Assembly: GCA_020205615.1 (NCBI GenBank)
Contig: JAINUW010000284.1
Location: forward strand, 18,459 to 82,458
DNA length: 64,000 bases
Origin: Panax quinquefolius
Lineage: Eukaryota > Streptophyta > Magnoliopsida > Apiales > Araliaceae
Direction of reading: 5' to 3'
The position numbers and the translations under genes are program-made. The notes under the pieces were generated by a model, which had not been told where the DNA came from, did not search any database, and saw only the letters and a program-made list of their open reading frames with translations. Every line of letters begins with the position of its first letter. Position 1 is the stretch's first letter. This document shows, piece by piece, positions 20,315-32,568 of the stretch.

Positions 20315-20635
20315 CATGGAGAATAAGTTCAAGTTCATCACAGAATCACAAAGTCTAAAATGTGTTCCACATTACATTACCGTACATCATGACTTTCAAA
20401 TCATAATTAAACTACTTGGATGGTATTAAAAAAAGAAATTGAGAGCAATTAGTTTACTTGACCTGAATCAACCACAGATTGTTGCATGGAGAATAAGTTC
20501 AAGTTAATCATAGAATCACCAAGACAAAAACGTGTTTAACATACATTCTTGTACAACACGACATTCAACTAATAATGCAACTACTTGGGTAGTCTCGCAA
20601 AAAGATTAAGAACATTTAGTTCATTTGACCAGCCT
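20315..20635. repeat. Tandem duplication 3' of MORF9, about 165-bp period
   Basis: CATGGAGAATAAGTTCAAGTT.ATCA.AGAATCAC starts at about 20316 and 20485. It is followed in both by AA..TGTGTT..ACAT..., ACTACTTGG(A/G)T(A/G)GT and ATTTAGTT.A.TTGACC. It lies downstream of the MORF9 stop codon and could be within the 3' flank or 3' UTR. Confidence 0.75.
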
Positions 20636-20924
20636 TGGGAAAGCAGGATACTCTAACCTTAACTACCTATTGCATATTTTTATGCTGTCCACCAAAAAAC
20701 ATGTTTACCAATGACATACTAGCATTTCCCACAAGGCAATTCTTCTCCAAGAGCACATTAACAACCTGCATAGAAGCAAACCGGGAAAAGGCAGACTTAA
20801 GAACATTCAACAGAAATAAATTAAGCTACCAGGACACAGGATAACAAAATGAATATTAAATTACTGAACCATCAGAGAGGAAAGAAAATAGTACCTACAA
20901 TGGTGAGTTCATATCAATGGCTCA

Positions 20925-22394
20925 TCAAGAGGGTGATTCTGTTGCCTGTTGTTTTGGTCTTCTCCGCTCAGGTGGAGGACCATCTCTCTGTCGTACATAC
21001 CTTTTACTCTCATATTTTGATCGCCTGGGCTGCTTTGGTTGATAAGTAGGGTACTGGCAAGGAATTATTTCCCCATTAATATACTTATCACCTAAAACAT
21101 ATTAAAATAAGTAAGGTCCTGAAATGAGTTTAAAGTAACATTTTAATAAATGCAGATGTAAACCAAACCATAATGTTTTCACCTCCATAGTCTTTGTTTT
21201 TCACATCTATGTATGAATCTGGAAGAACCCACAAAACTCCTGGCAATCCTACAAAACATGAAAATGCAAGTAAACAATCAGTGAATCAGTTGTTCTAACT
21301 TCCAACACTCGCATGATGAAACTAGTGACTAATATATTATACATACCCTTGAATTTCTCTGATGTTTCTTCGGTTACAGTGCACTGGAATCCAGTATATG
21401 TGGTGGTACTAAAAGCATACATGTTTTTCTTTGCTTCTTCCATGCTGACAAACAGACGTGCGAGCAATTTCAAGGAAACAATAAAATCACATAAATAATT
21501 GAGCTTGTTTAGATTGAATTAACTTCTATAGAATCTAGAAAAATATTACAATTTTCTACATATCATCTACAACAAGAAGAACAATGTATCAGACCAATTT
21601 ACTAAATATCCCAAAAACCATGTGCAAAAAAATTCAAAAAAGTAAACAGGAAATCATCCTATTGATAAGTTTCATGCTATAAAACTTGCAACACACACAT
21701 TTGAAAAGGGTTCAAGGCTAAAACTTTCAACACAACAACTTCATTACATTCACTAATATGCCTACTTGCCCTTCATTTTAACAAATTACAAAACCTTTCA
21801 ATTTTTCACCAAATTCCAGTATGAGAAAAACTTACAAAATTTGGCCAATCAAACCCCCCAACTAATGCCCAGTCAATAGGAAGGAAACAAAAGAAATCAA
21901 TACAGCAATTTCAAACCCAAATAACAAACCCAATGTGAAATACAGGTAATTTCACATATACATATAAAGATAACCAAATAAATGCAACGTATAAGAAATG
22001 CCAAGAACTTATAAAGAACTAAAAAAAAAAGAAGAATAAACCTTCCGAGCACAGTAGCTAAGGTATTGAGGTAGGTATCAATCATTTGTTCCCTGGTGGG
22101 AGCAGGGTCCTTAGGAAACTCCATCACGATCAACCAATGATTATAGTCACAGCCCGGTAACATAATCGTCTCTCTAGGTTCGTTGCTGCTACTCCTCTTG
22201 GCCGAATAGTCTCCATCGAGGGCAGCCCGTATAAGGGTCCGAGATAGAGAGTAGTTCGGATGCGGCCGGGTCCAGCCGAAGGGTACGGAAGTGGAGCGAT
22301 ATGGGGAAGAGAGATTGAAGAGTGAAGTAGAGGGTTTAGGGAGAGCTTTTGGGGTAAGGGTTTTAGTGAAAAGGGAAAAACTGAGAGTCGCCAT
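20925..22394 (-). CDS. MORF9: Multiple organellar RNA editing factor 9-type protein, chloroplast (4 exons, 227 aa)
   Basis: Exons on the minus strand are 22394-22042, 21444-21347, 21248-21183 and 21091-20925. Junctions (GGAAG|GTTTAT, TGTCAG|C, CAAGG|GTATGT, TGTAG|GA, GGAG|GTGAAA, TTTTAG|GT) keep the frame, and the stop is TGA at 20927-20925. The predicted protein begins [16 protein letters not shown] with a Ser/Thr/Pro-rich plastid transit-like peptide ending near IRAAL (55-59). It then has the MORF box: [20 protein letters not shown] (76-95), [20 protein letters not shown] (starting about 119) and [20 protein letters not shown] (about 152-171). The tail is YERRR-like ([19 protein letters not shown]). 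MORF9/RIP9 binds PPR editing factors and promotes C-to-U editing of plastid transcripts. The wording of the MORF box favours MORF9 over MORF2 or MORF8. Length is close to the usual 220-235 aa. Confidence 0.93.
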
Positions 22395-22487
22395 TGGAAG
22401 TGGACTGCCCAGAGAAATGAAGAAAGATAAGGTGAGGAGGAAAGATATTTTTATTTTATTAGGGGTAAATTTGTCATATTCTCTAAT

Positions 22488-22552
22488 TTTAATTTTTATA
22501 TTTATAGTATAGTTTTTGGTGTGTCGTCTTGGTCTACCAAATAAATTTATTA
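22488..22552 (-). promoter_or_regulatory. MORF9 proximal promoter, TATA-like element
   Basis: About 100 bp upstream of the MORF9 ATG the minus strand reads ACTATACTATAAATATAAAA (near 22510-22491). A MITE insertion begins only about 45 bp further upstream, so nearly all remaining promoter sequence is transposon-derived. Confidence 0.45.
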
Positions 22553-23080
22553 CTCCCTCCGTGTAAGATAAAAATTTTAGTTGATTTTTTAGGAATGTTA
22601 AGAAAAAACAATTTATTTATATTTAAAATTTTATTTAATTACATAATTTTTTATTTATAATTAGTATTCCTTCCGTCCTATGATAAAAATTTTTATTATT
22701 ATTTTGGGTAATCCCATATTAAATATCCATTTTTCTTTAATAACCAAACTTTTACACATATTTTTCTATTATACTCGTAACATTAAATATCTCATATTTT
22801 TCTTATTCTAATTCTCTCTCCATATTTAATGACATTATTATAAGCAATTTTGTCATTTCATTCATCTTCTTAATATGCGTAAAAAGTCCACCAGAACTTT
22901 TATCTTGGGACGGAGGGAGTAATATTTTATAAATATGTATAAATAATAGAAAAATAACAATTATTTCCAAGAGTATTATAAATAAATTATTATAAAAAAT
23001 AAATTATATAACATAAATAGATATTTAATTTAAAATTATCTAAAATAGTAATAAAAACATTTATATTGTGATTGAGGGAG
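22553..23080. mobile_element. Outer Stowaway-like MITE, interrupted
   Basis: Starts CTCCCTCCGTGTAAGATAAAAATTTTAG after TA, and ends ..ACATTTATATTGTGATTGAGGGAG, the imperfect inverted complement. A second MITE (22667-22919) splits it. Without the insert it is about 275 bp. TIRs of the CTCCCTCCGT type and TA target sites are typical of Tc1/mariner Stowaway MITEs. The right TA duplicate has been lost. Confidence 0.75.
22667..22919. mobile_element. Inner Stowaway-like MITE with TA target duplication
   Basis: Lies between TA dinucleotides at 22665-22666 and 22920-22921. Its left end TTCCTTCCGTCCTATGATAAAA and right end TTTTATCTTGGGACGGAGGGAG are inverted repeats. 253 bp, no ORF. Confidence 0.85.
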
Positions 23081-23658
23081 TTTGTTTGTTTTTTTGGTAA
23101 AATACGGGACCACAGCCCAAAAGAAACAAAAAAAATATATACGTGAGTGAGCAAAAGAACAGACTACCATTTACTAGACCTAGTAAACGGGCGGGTCGAA
23201 GATTTAGAGTGATTTATGACCAAATTTTAATGTATTAATGCGCCGAGTTCAAATGGGCCGGGTCAAAATGGCCCAGGTTTTGATATATTGAAAAAATGAA
23301 GCCCAAGCCCACGTTTTGACGAATGAAGTCAGGTGGACCGAAGTATGAACTTGAACTGGTTGATTTTTGCCAGGTCTACCATCCATAAACTGGAAGTTGA
23401 CCTGACTATCAATTGTCTAATTAGAGCATCTCCAAGAGTTTCTTCAATCATTTTGATATATTCAAATAGATGAGTCATATTAGAAAAATTATCCCCAACA
23501 GCATCTTCAACATTAGTCATCAAATCTACAACATCGTTCTCTTTTCAAAACATTTATGAAAGGCTAAAACCATTTATTTTGCTTGATGGGTTTTATGTAT
23601 AACTCATTGAATTAAAGAGATTGATGATGCACAAAATATGAAAGTAGCGAATAATACT
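23081..23658. other. Intergenic; fragment with GAGCATCTCCAAGAG-type end
   Basis: Non-coding. At about 23425 the word GAGCATCTCCAAGAG recalls termini of plant non-autonomous DNA elements, followed by A/T-rich sequence. No matching opposite end found. The small ORF 23329-23523 reflects this sequence. Confidence 0.3.
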
Positions 23659-24283
23659 TGTTAACGCCAGGATCTTCTCCAACGTCCCAATCACGTAAAG
23701 GCATACGATCTCCGCATAAAGAAACACGATAAGACACGAAAAGCTCGATTGGCGGGTCCGTCGAGGATAGCTTCAGCGTGAGAGTCGATTATACGTGTTC
23801 ACAAGGTTAACCATGGAGGAATGTAATGTCTAGTGTATTGAGAGAGATAATAATTCTCTGTCGTGTGTATGTGAGAATATGAATATGTATGAGAACGTGT
23901 ATGAGGACGTACCTGTTTGTGAAGACCTCCTTGCTATGATATACTACAGGACCTGGTTTACCGTGCCAATGACCCTCCTGACACCTGTTAATCCCATCCT
24001 CTACATCCCATTGCCGCCTTGTTGTCTAATCTTATTAATGCCACGTATAAGATATCGATTCGGCCGTATCTTTTTCATCATCATAGGTTCGAGAACCCAG
24101 TGAAGATATTTAAATATATGATGGGTCGACCCACTGATTTAGTCCGATATTAGAAGGACTTAACAAAGATAATAAAGTGACTAGGTCTAATAATGTCAAC
24201 ACCCAATAGTGAAGACCCAATGGACTAAGCGAATATGTAGGCCCAATCCATTCTACCAATAGGAGAAATATCACGACCCAACA
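23659..24283 (-). mobile_element. 3' LTR of Tat/Ogre-like element, copy 2
   Basis: On the minus strand it starts TGTTGGGTCGTGATATTTC (24283) and ends GGCGTTAACA (23659), 625 bp. It matches 7199-7725, with extra sequence in the middle. Because the aORF region and integrase relic lie at higher coordinates on the matching strand, this is the 3' LTR of the minus-oriented copy. Confidence 0.75.
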
Positions 24284-25192
24284 TCGCTTCTAGTTTTTAT
24301 TAAGCAGGAGGTTTAATAGGAAACTATAAATGGCATCTGGTCAGACAAAAGGAATTATAATAAGACCAATGAAGGCCCAAAATACTTTACCAAAGCCCAT
24401 CTGGTGAACATCAAAATAGAACATAAATTAAGATCGAAAGTCGATTCAAGAGCCTGCACATTTTAACATACAACAACAAATATTTCACCACCTCTCGAAC
24501 AACCCAGACCTTTGCCACAAAAATCATTCTCTTCTGAATCTAGGCCCGAAGCTGTAGCGACACCGATGATCATCGGTTCGGCAATAATTCCATCATGGAA
24601 CTGATGGATGAAAGAGTGAAATACCAGACTAAAGGAAGTTAAGATTTGACCATCAATCTGAACTGACCGATTAATATTGGTCACCTGCAAGTAAACACTG
24701 TCTTCGGACACCTCCATCCCAAAATAGAAAGAATCCGAAGCCGAAGCCGAAGCCGAAGAAGACGCGGAAGAGGATTCCACCCGAAGGGATAACGCCATCC
24801 GGAAGTCTGTGTTGGTGAAAGAAAGAATCAATCTTGATATTGCTCCCTTCAACTATGAACGCCTTCGGAAGGATATCGACAAGATTTAAAGAAGAACTAA
24901 AAACGACCAAGGCCACTCATCGGGTCATCACAATGACGAAGAAGAATGAAGATCGAATAGAAGTCTAATCGGAGAACTGGCGAAGCAAAATAACAATATC
25001 CATACTAAAGAAGCAAGATATATGGCACGCCGTCAAAAGCTTGAAGAAGAATTCAAAGAGCTTGCCCTTAGAGATTTGGGTCCACTTAACGATCAAGACT
25101 TTCGTAAGGAGATCCAGGAGGAATCTACGAGAAAATCCATAGAAATTTGAAACAATAAGATCGTCCGTATACGTATGCCTAAGGATATGAAA
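24284..25192 (+). pseudogene. Antisense ORF of the Tat-like element, copy 2
   Basis: The plus-strand frame 24720-25150 reads an acidic run (ESEAEAEAEEDAEEDSTRRD), NAIRKSVLVKERINLDI, ERLRKDIDK, then after one frameshift or stop NNNIHTKEARYMARRQKLEEEF, DLGPLNDQDFRKEIQEES and a TGA. This is opposite to the element's pol direction. The protein is collinear with the copy-1 reading at 10020-10480. Function unknown; see the copy-1 entry for the aORF comparison. The 24284-24700 segment next to the LTR shows no clear coding. Confidence 0.5.
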
Positions 25193-27990
25193 TGTAAGAC
25201 CCGAAATTTTTAAATAAAAAGGAATTTCCTTTATTTATTATTTTGAAATAAGTAAGGGTTGATTTGATTAATGTGGATAGTTAAGGGTTAAATACGCAAA
25301 TATTTCAAAATAAGCAAAGTGGTTATAAAATATTCATTATCGTCGGGGAATATTCGTTTGGTCGTGGAATATTAAATGCGCTTTGGGAATATTCGCATGC
25401 ATCTAGATGAAATGACCATGTGTGGCCCCATAACTGGAAGCGATTGGATGAAGAAAGCGACAAATATAAGTTGTTTTTAAATAACGGCGTAGTTATTTAC
25501 CATTAATCTTGTTGGAATACCCAATTGGTTAAAAAACACACTAATCTGGCGTTGTTGAGCAAGAAGCACACGGTATTGCACCAATTATTGATTCTTACGA
25601 AGAAGGCACTACTCGATAATGGTTACGATAATTCTTCATTCAAAGATTTTATTGAGTTAATAATTCTTTGCGTTGATATTTTATATATTCATTGTTTTGA
25701 TAATTGTCATTACACGGTATTTTTATTATCGAAGCAATAATTCATATTATCTGAATAATATTATTAGATAACATTATTGGCAATGTCTAGAAAGTTCTGT
25801 CTAAGGAGAGGTTTGGTCACCTAATCAAGCTTGCCAGATGAAGAAGAAATTCTTATCGAAAGCCCTGCTTTCCAGGAAGCTGCACAGTTATCAATATTGT
25901 GATTCTCGTAATATTATTTGTGAATAATTAATTATTGATTTATATGATGAGGAAAATATTGATTTTATGTGGATATAGATGGAGAAAATTTTAAAATGAC
26001 AATTGTTGAAAATTAATATTTTATCTTTTTACGATAAAATAATTCGATTTAAATATATTATTTTAATAATATATTAGCGGTGATATTTTTACAACGAATG
26101 TGGGATATATGAGTATCTGAGGAGGAAGAGTATTTTGTTGCAATAAATGTTTAAAACATGTTAAACATGTCGGTGGACCCCATTTATCGAGTGAAATTTG
26201 ATTATACCGTAAAATCGCCTGGTTTGTGGATTTTGATCAATTTCTATTTGGAATTTGGAAAAACTTTCTTCTGAAGTTGTAGAGAATTAAAATTCCTATA
26301 AAATCACGTGAGATTCAATTTTCTGATGAAAGGGCTATTTATTATGAATTATTGAAGTTTTGAAGCTCAAAATAATTGATTTTGGGAGTTTAAAATATTT
26401 TTGTAAGAAAAACGTTTTTTTGTTGTAATTGAGTGGCTCACATGTGTTATAAATGATCCAAAATCAGATTTCTAAGGTGGGCTTGAATATTTTAAGAAAT
26501 ATTATTATTTTATTAAATTTTTACGCTTTGGTGTTCTAAAGCATTTTCCTATAAATAGGGTCTTGGGTTAGAATTGAAAATCACACGTAAGCTGAAGTTT
26601 TTCTCTCTATATTATCGAGCGTATTCTTGTGAGTATTTTGAGTATACTTTTGAGTATTGCTAGAAGCGGTCAAGTTCCTTCAAAGACTATACCTTAGGTA
26701 TTCTAATTAGAAATCTTGATCTTTCGAGGTAAGGGATATTATTTTTTTTGTAATGATATTATTTCTTCAATATCATTATCTTTGAAATGTTGATCTTAAG
26801 TTTTATCAAATTTGGAACTTTTTTCATATCTGGGTTACTATTCATGGGTTCTTATTCATGAGTTACTTATTCACGATTCTTTTATTAAATGAGTTCTTAT
26901 TCACTTGAATTCTTATTCACGAAGTACTATTCTACGAAGCGTGAAGATGTTTTTGTGGAATTTCTATCTTTTGGTGTCGAGATTCTTATTCACGATATCG
27001 GCCTTTATTCACGTATCTGATCTTATTATTCAAAGAAAAATAAAATTTCTTCTTTTAACGTCCAAAACATCTATTCGGATACTAACTCGATTGTATCCAT
27101 GTTTTGATCATTCTTGAATTTTACACCACTATGATTATTTTTGAGGTATTTTTTGGGCGTGGATAAAACCAAGTATGCGAATCCTTAATCCTTAATCCTT
27201 GTCATTTTGTTTCACTTTGGATTCGTTTCTTTAAAAAAAATATTTTTTCATCATCCTTATCTTAAATGATGATATTATGGAATATCTTTGGCACAGTAGT
27301 GCAAAGATGAATGATTTCTTAAGAATATCTTTGGCCAGTAGTGCAAAAGATGAATGATTTCGAAGAATATCTTTGGCCGTGAAGTAAAAGATGAGCAGTG
27401 TTTAAATGAACATGACTAATCGATGAATATCTTTGGCTTGTAGTGCAAAGATGAATATTTGATTCGGATGTATATTGATTGATGTTCACGAGGATAAAAG
27501 ATGAGCGATGAACTTTTAAATTCATACATAGAAGATAGTAGTTTGCATTCTCTACTTAACTCTTCTAATGAATTATTATTTCATTGCGAATATTGATTTA
27601 AAATTTGTTGTTTATTGTTCTATTATATTTTTCCTGTTGAAGACTAACGATAATTTGTTGTATATTATCTTAGTCATAATATTCTTTTCTTGAAGCTAGT
27701 TGAGCTCACCCTTTCCTTTTGTTCCATTTTTCTCGGGAGGCGAGAATATAAGCGTACTGAGTGGGGGTATGGAATGAAGGTTTTAGAAAGGATTGTTTAG
27801 TAGTCCTCACCATTTTGTAAAATAATGTATCAATAAATGTGATGAGGATTTATTTGAGTATAGATATTGTCTGCAGAAGAAAATATTTGTATTCAAACTC
27901 ACGATTTCTTGTTGTAATAATAAAGTTGTAGTTGTTTCGTACCATGTATTGACAACTCGTAATAGGCGATGTATACCTATTTTGGGGGCC
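25193..27990 (+). mobile_element. Solo LTR of Tekay/Del-like family nested in Tat-like copy 2
   Basis: Begins TGTAAGACCC at 25193 and ends near TTTTGGGGGCC at 27990. It is collinear with 12476-15252. The right terminal GTCACA is not clean (GGGGGCCAAAATCAC). It separates the aORF from the 28.1-kb segment that are adjacent in copy 1, which shows it inserted into copy 2. TATA CCTATAAATAGG near 26550. No PBS or PPT. Confidence 0.85.
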
Positions 27991-28865
27991 AAAATCACGC
28001 CAAGTAAAAAGCAAGAAAAAGTTCAGCCAAGGTAGATCCATCTTTTCTAGACTCTTTAGATGGTGGCGATGACAAGGAAGAAGCACGAAGACGACCTCTC
28101 CTCTTTACCTTTAGTTTGTAGAACTTTCTGTAAAAATTCTAACTTTATGTGAACAGTTAATATTAATAAAATATAAACTTCATACCTTATTACTTCTGTG
28201 TGAACATTTCTTGTCAATAATTCAGTATCAATTAATCTGTATGAACTTAACTTTAGGGCATGACTTAGATAAAGCGTATAACAGTTAATTTATGAAATGA
28301 AGTGAACTGAATTTAATAGATAGAATTAATTGGACTGAATTGAATGAACCGAACTCAATACTTGAACAAAATAAAGTAATGTATACTTATCGGTACCGAA
28401 GTGTGAGACATGTCATGTGTGAGGTGAATTCGGTTGGTCCTTCTTGCACCATCAAAATCTTGCTTACCACTCGGGGTAGAACAAGTATATAAGGACATTT
28501 GTTTACCACTCGGGGTGAAACAATTATATAAGGACCAATATATAAGAACCAAGATATAAGGGCCAAGATATAAGGATCAAGATATAAGGACCAAGATATA
28601 AGGATCAAGATATAAGGACCAAGATATAAGGATCAAGATATAAAGACCAAGATATAAGGATCATGGAATTTGTCTACCACACGGGGTCACAAATTCATAA
28701 GGACACTCCTGACAATAAGGCTGCCATCGAATGGCCAGCGAGTCCTACCATACCTCCTTACTTCAGTGGACCATTAATTTTATCGCCCTCGGTAAAAACA
28801 ATATAGGAACATAGGATTTGTCTACCACACGGGGTAACAAATAAGTGGGCTGCCATCGAATGCCC
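27991..28865 (-). mobile_element. Non-coding internal region of Tat-like copy 2 with repeats
   Basis: Reverse-complement match to 9195-9960. Contains CCACACGGGGT/CCACTCGGGGT motifs near 28470, 28510, 28675 and 28825, and a 15-16-bp ladder ATATAAGGA(C/T)CAAG at 28530-28665 (about nine units). Confidence 0.7.
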
Positions 28866-29290
28866 AGCGAGTCCTACCATACCTCCGTACACCATTGTGA
28901 ACTTAGAACAAATAGGAACAGGATCAGTTGTGAAAAAGTGAATGTGGATGAGCCACCAAAATCTGTCTGTGCTGACTCCCTGGTTCTTTCATGAATATCC
29001 CTGCCGAAGTGATTTATAGGCCAACAACTTCGGGTCAAATGATCGCTACAGATGTCTTTGTGAACTTCCCGAAGACATACTCTACTTCGGATGGAACCAA
29101 ATGTTTGAGCAATGATGACAAAAAAGGTCCTTCGATAAAGATTCTCATCAATGAGAGCAAAATTGACACTCTTGCACTTGGTATACTTTGCCAGCATCTG
29201 ATCCGAAGGAAAGACGCCATCTGCCATCAAAGTTATAAGCATCTCAGAAGGGCCAACTTCGATAATACATCGTGACGGTGGAATTGTTAT
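28866..29290 (-). pseudogene. RNase H-integrase linker and zinc finger, Tat-like copy 2
   Basis: Minus-strand frames read LITLMADGVFPSDQM, SVNFALIDENLYRRTFFV, LKHLVPSEVEYVFGKFTK and SVAIIRPEV-like pieces, matching copy 1 (8740-9110). As in copy 1, the integrase core does not follow. Frameshifts are present. Confidence 0.7.
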
Positions 29291-30154
29291 TGCGATCGAC
29301 CTCTTGATAGCTGTTCAGATCGATGTGCGAAATAGAATATCCGTCTTCATGCAATGTCCATGAGCTTTGCTTCTATTGAAGTAATGCAACGGCTTTGTCA
29401 GACTCCTCAGCTACTTTCCATCTGAAACTGCAACTTTAGATGGATTTCCCCCAAGACAAGTGCCTACAGGGCGGTGTGCCCTCAGTGGACTCTCGGGAGT
29501 GTGATTTCTGGATCTACTTCGGTGAAACTTTCTGTCACTGTGGTGAGGATACTCAAGGCAGAATGCCTTATTTGTATTCTGAGGTGCATACTCCCTGGAT
29601 CAGTTTCTTCGTCTGCTGCGACCATAATCCCGGAAACCGATAGGGCGGAATACCCTTCTTCGATCAATCAGGAAAATGATTGTCGGGTCTTCATCTACTC
29701 TGCTTCGACCATAATCCCGAAGACCAATAGGGTGGAATACCCTCTTCGGTCAATCAAGAAAATGGCTGTTGGGTCTTCATCTACTCTGCTTCGACCATAA
29801 TCCCGAAGACCAATAGGGCGGAGTACCCTCTTCGGTCAATCAAGAAAATGGCTGTTGGGTCTTCATCTACTCTGCTTCGACCATAATCCCGAAGACCAAT
29901 AGGGCGGAGTACCCTCTTCGGATGCTCAGGAATATGGTTCTTTGGTCTTCTTTGGTCATGAGGATCACCTTGAGACATGTCTTCAAAGTGTATAGACTGT
30001 TTTCCAACTCACGGTTGTCCATCTTTAGGCGTACCACATCTTTCAGACTGGACATAATTGAATGTTTTTCTCGACAGCAATAATCCAAGAATCTGCACAA
30101 CTATATCCTTGCTTCCGCTTTCAATTTATATCCTCGCTCCGCACATGACTACAT
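29291..30154 (-). pseudogene. Degenerate pol-derived region with about 80-bp repeats, Tat-like copy 2
   Basis: Minus-strand pieces LKMDNRELENSLYTLKTCLK and VILMTKEDQRT match copy 1 near 8150-8230. Four tandem units at 29640-29950 each encode a DEDPTAIFLIDRRGYSAL..GIMVEAE-like phrase. The left part (about 29291-29640) also carries the related TCCCGGAAACC/GGCGGAATACC words. The element's 5' part and 5' LTR are missing; a chromovirus LTR begins at 30155. Confidence 0.6.
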
Positions 30155-31020
30155 TGTAGCGCCCCCAAAATAGGTATACATCACTCATTACGAAGTTGTC
30201 AATACATGGTACAAAAACAACTACAACTTTATTATTACAACAATAAAGCGTGAGTTTGTATACAAATATTATCTTCTAGACAATATCTATACTCGGATAA
30301 ATCCTCATCACATTTATTGATACATTATTTTACAAAAATGGTGAGGACTACTAAACAACTCTCTCTAGAACTTTCATTCCATACCCAAACTCGTACTCGC
30401 TATATTCTCGCCATCCGAGAAGAAAAATGGAACAAAAAGGAAAAGGGTGAGCTCAAACTAGCCCAGATAAAGAAGAATATTATGACTAAGATAATATATA
30501 ACAAATTATCGTTAGTCTTCAACAGGAAAAATCTAATAGAATACAATAGACAACAAATTTTAAATCAATATTCGCAGCGAAAATAATAATTCATTAGAAG
30601 AGTTAAGTAGAGAATGCAAACTACTATCTTCTATGTATGAATTTAAAAGTTCATCGTCTATCTTTTATCCCTGTAACATCAATCAATATATATCTGGAAT
30701 CAAATATTCATCTTTTCACTATAGGCCAAAGATATTCATCAGTTGGTCATGTTCATCTAAACACCTGTTCATCTTTGCACTACGGGCCAAAGATATTCTT
30801 CAGAAATCATTCATCTTTGCACTACAGGCCAAAGATATTCAATAATATCATCATTTAAGACTGAGGATGATGAAAAATATTTTTAAAAAAGCGAATCCGG
30901 TGAAACAAAATGACAAGGATTAAGGATTAAGGATTTAGTACTTTGTTTTATCCATGTCCAAAAATACCTCAAAAATAATTATAGTGGTGTAAAATTCAAG
31001 AATGATCAAAACATGGATAA
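30155..31020 (-). mobile_element. 3' half of a chromovirus LTR (3' LTR of a deletion derivative)
   Basis: Minus strand: begins within the LTR at CATGTTTTGATCATTC (31020) and ends GGGGGCGCTACA (30155). It contains three hairpin minisatellite units near 30720-30845. The upstream part of the LTR is missing and gag/protease sequence abuts directly at 31021. Confidence 0.75.
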
Positions 31021-32568
31021 TCAAGTTTTTCTAACGGAGTTTCCACAGATAGGTCAAAGTCTAATTTCTCCTGAGTCAAGTTTAAATGTTGAGCACAAGG
31101 GAGAAATAAATGAATGGTAAAGACCCAGTATCAAGTAAAGGTATAAACTTCGTAAGAATTTATAAATAGCTTACCCGTGATCACCTCGTTTGGGGTTCTC
31201 GCATTTTGACCATCCACAACAAACGCCTCTTCCGAAACGTTGACTTTGACTTTTTCTCGGGACGGTCTTTTGAGTCACCGTCCCCATTGAACTAGGTTTC
31301 GCTATCTGCATAATCTCGGCGATATGTCCTTCCTTTCCACAATTATAGCATACCTTGAAGCTGTTGTGGGCAGGTTTGATCGATATGTCCTCTTTTCCGC
31401 ATTTATAAGATATAATGGGTGGTCGTTCTCCTCCCTTAGAACCGATTCTTTAACGCCTTGATCGTCTTCACATGGTCGTTGTTAAATCTCCTCTTTTAAA
31501 ATCTCCTCCGACTCGCTTTTTTATTTTCATGGCAATGATTACCACCAGAGTGGTTACCATTTTTGTTCATATGTTTCTTTCTCCATTGGTTATCATTATT
31601 TTGCTGCTAACCGCTATCTCCGTACGATCCTGGTTATGGTCCCTCGGTTGAACATACTCGTTATCTCGCTCTAACAATTGAGCCACATTAACAACATCTG
31701 AATAGAGAAAATTTATGATAAATGAGATATTATCAGTATCATGGGTTTCAAACCTCTCGAAACATCCGCCATCATCGTTCCTCATTCTCCACCAAATGAG
31801 GTGCAAACTGGATAACTCTACAAACTTTGCCTCGTACTTTGACACACCGCATGTTATTTTGTTCTAATCGATGAACTCCACTTCCTTCATACGACAAACA
31901 CTTTCGTGAAAGTATTTGTCATTAAATAGTTTCAAACGTCTTCCGAAGCATCTTTGCCGAAAAGTGGTGGATGGGTACGCTTCACAGACTCCCACCAATA
32001 GATGCTTCGCCACGGAACATAAAGGTGGCGAATGAAACCTCTCGTTCTCTCCGCATCCCAAGACATCGAATATCTTGGTAATTTGCTTGACCCATGTTTC
32101 CGCCATGATCGGATCCGCTTTCCCTTAAATTCGGTGGTCCCAACTTTGAAGCTCGCTTGGTGTGACAACTCGTGAATTGCTATCATTTCCTCCTATATTT
32201 TGAACACGAGTCTCCTCATTCGATTTTGCATGAACCGCAAAAAGCTTTTAAACATCCCCTCGTTCATCATCTCGCTTTCGGTGGTGTTGTTCACGGGGAA
32301 GAACATTGTCACTGTCAGACGCTCTCCTCGTTGGTGAGTACAAAGCGTCTCCATAGTCTCATTTCCATTGTTAATATTCTCGGTCGATATTCTCAAATCT
32401 TCATAAAACAAACAAGGGTTAAAATGAAATCAATATATCACATAATATCCTTATATCTTGACCAACTAACAAATAAGCTTAGGTAGGACATACTAAGCGA
32501 AAGAATTAACTCTGTCTCTCCCTCCTAATTCTATTCCCCCAATCTCCGCCAGGAGATCATATCCCTAA
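31021..32568 (-). pseudogene. gag and start of protease of a Tekay-like gypsy element
   Basis: Minus strand. A retrotransposon gag core lies near 32110-31870 (AETWVKQITKIFDVLGC, IYWWESVKRTHPPLFGKDAS, LFNDKYFHESVCRMKEVEFI) and continues KYEAKFVELSSL near 31840. A zinc-knuckle zone lies near 31450-31300 (CYNCGKEGHIA, and a partly eroded second knuckle). The protease start LTQEKLDFDLSVETP lies near 31075-31040. RT, RNase H and integrase are absent. The protease is cut and joined to a mid-LTR position. Frameshifts occur roughly every 100-200 bp. Confidence 0.8.

Noticed and set aside
23425..23530. Harbinger/hAT-like MITE starting GAGCATCTCCAAGAG
   Set aside because: Only one end is visible and no duplication or second terminus was found, so I did not call an element.
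7199..30154. Large inverted repeat as a segmental duplication including the genes
   Set aside because: Only the Tat-like element is shared between the arms; flanks differ, so two independent insertions are simpler.
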